Part shown: piece after piece, positions 5,513 to 5,578 of the stretch
Numbering within the stretch: the first letter of the stretch is position 1
How the letters are laid out: each line of letters opens with the position of its first letter
DNA from: Clostridiales bacterium
GTDB taxonomy: Bacteria > Bacillota > Clostridia > Lutisporales > Lutisporaceae
Direction of reading: 5' to 3'
Assembly: GCA_012842725.1 (NCBI GenBank)
Contig: DUSG01000022.1
Location: 1 to 5,578, forward strand
DNA: 5,578 nt
The notes under the pieces: model-generated
Database searches by the model: none
The model's input: only the letters and a program-made list of their open reading frames with translations
Told to the model about the DNA's origin: nothing
Program-made: the position numbers and the translations under genes

Positions 5513-5578
5513 TCATGATTTATTGAGAAGTTTCATCAATGTATCCAGTTCTTTTTTCGTTAAATTCCTCCAATGGCC
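5513..5578 (-). CDS. C-terminal fragment of a - strand gene, possibly a MarR-family regulator
   Basis: Reading the - strand in from the right edge, 21 codons stay open to a TGA at 5515-5513 and encode GHWRNLTKKELDTLMKLLNKS. The stop is followed 15 nt later by a strong terminator, which supports a real gene end. The pattern, a Leu-Thr-x-x-Glu-Leu turn followed by an amphipathic helix ending Leu-Leu-x-Lys, matches the C-terminal dimerisation helix of many MarR-family transcription factors, where the recognisable winged-helix part would lie outside the window. Twenty-one residues are too few for certainty; other helical C-termini could look similar. It is upstream of the sensor gene on the same strand but is separated from it by the terminator and a candidate promoter. 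Confidence 0.5.
   Translation of the reverse strand, partial: GHWRNLTKKELDTLMKLLNKS

Overview
The window looks like chromosomal DNA from an anaerobic, low-GC Firmicute of the class Clostridia. The evidence is the AT-rich intergenic DNA, the GGAGG-type ribosome binding sites, the U-rich intrinsic terminators, and protein families typical of that group (a Rad3/DinG-like iron-sulfur helicase and a DUF438-hemerythrin-PAS protein). The genus cannot be named from this sequence alone.

Layout from left to right. (1) Positions 1-1787 on the + strand carry the C-terminal ~595 residues of an XPD/Rad3-type ATP-dependent DNA helicase; its 5' part lies outside the window. (2) Positions 1752-1914 form a tail-to-tail intergenic junction with three successive inverted repeats, the last having perfect 21-bp arms. 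(3) Positions 1925-3685 on the - strand encode an exported amidohydrolase of the YtcJ type with a clear signal peptide. Its start is better placed 8 codons inside the longest reading frame. (4) Positions 3686-4205 are a gene-poor, AT-rich stretch holding candidate leader elements for the amidohydrolase and two weak small reading frames. (5) Positions 4206-5390 on the - strand encode a cytoplasmic DUF438-hemerythrin-PAS protein, probably a redox, oxygen or NO sensor or an iron-handling protein. (6) A strong - strand terminator sits at 5462-5498, and the last 21 codons of another - strand gene, possibly a MarR-family regulator, run off the right edge.

The genes do not form one obvious pathway. 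The helicase converges on the other three. The three - strand genes are separated by terminators or by ~500 bp, so each is probably its own transcription unit. I did not see a defence island, mobile element, CRISPR array or RNA gene. The points most worth a second look are the sensor protein, whose hemerythrin domain lacks the first expected histidine and whose PAS domain carries a Cys-His-Pro-Pro motif; the export signal on the amidohydrolase; and the structured non-coding stretches.
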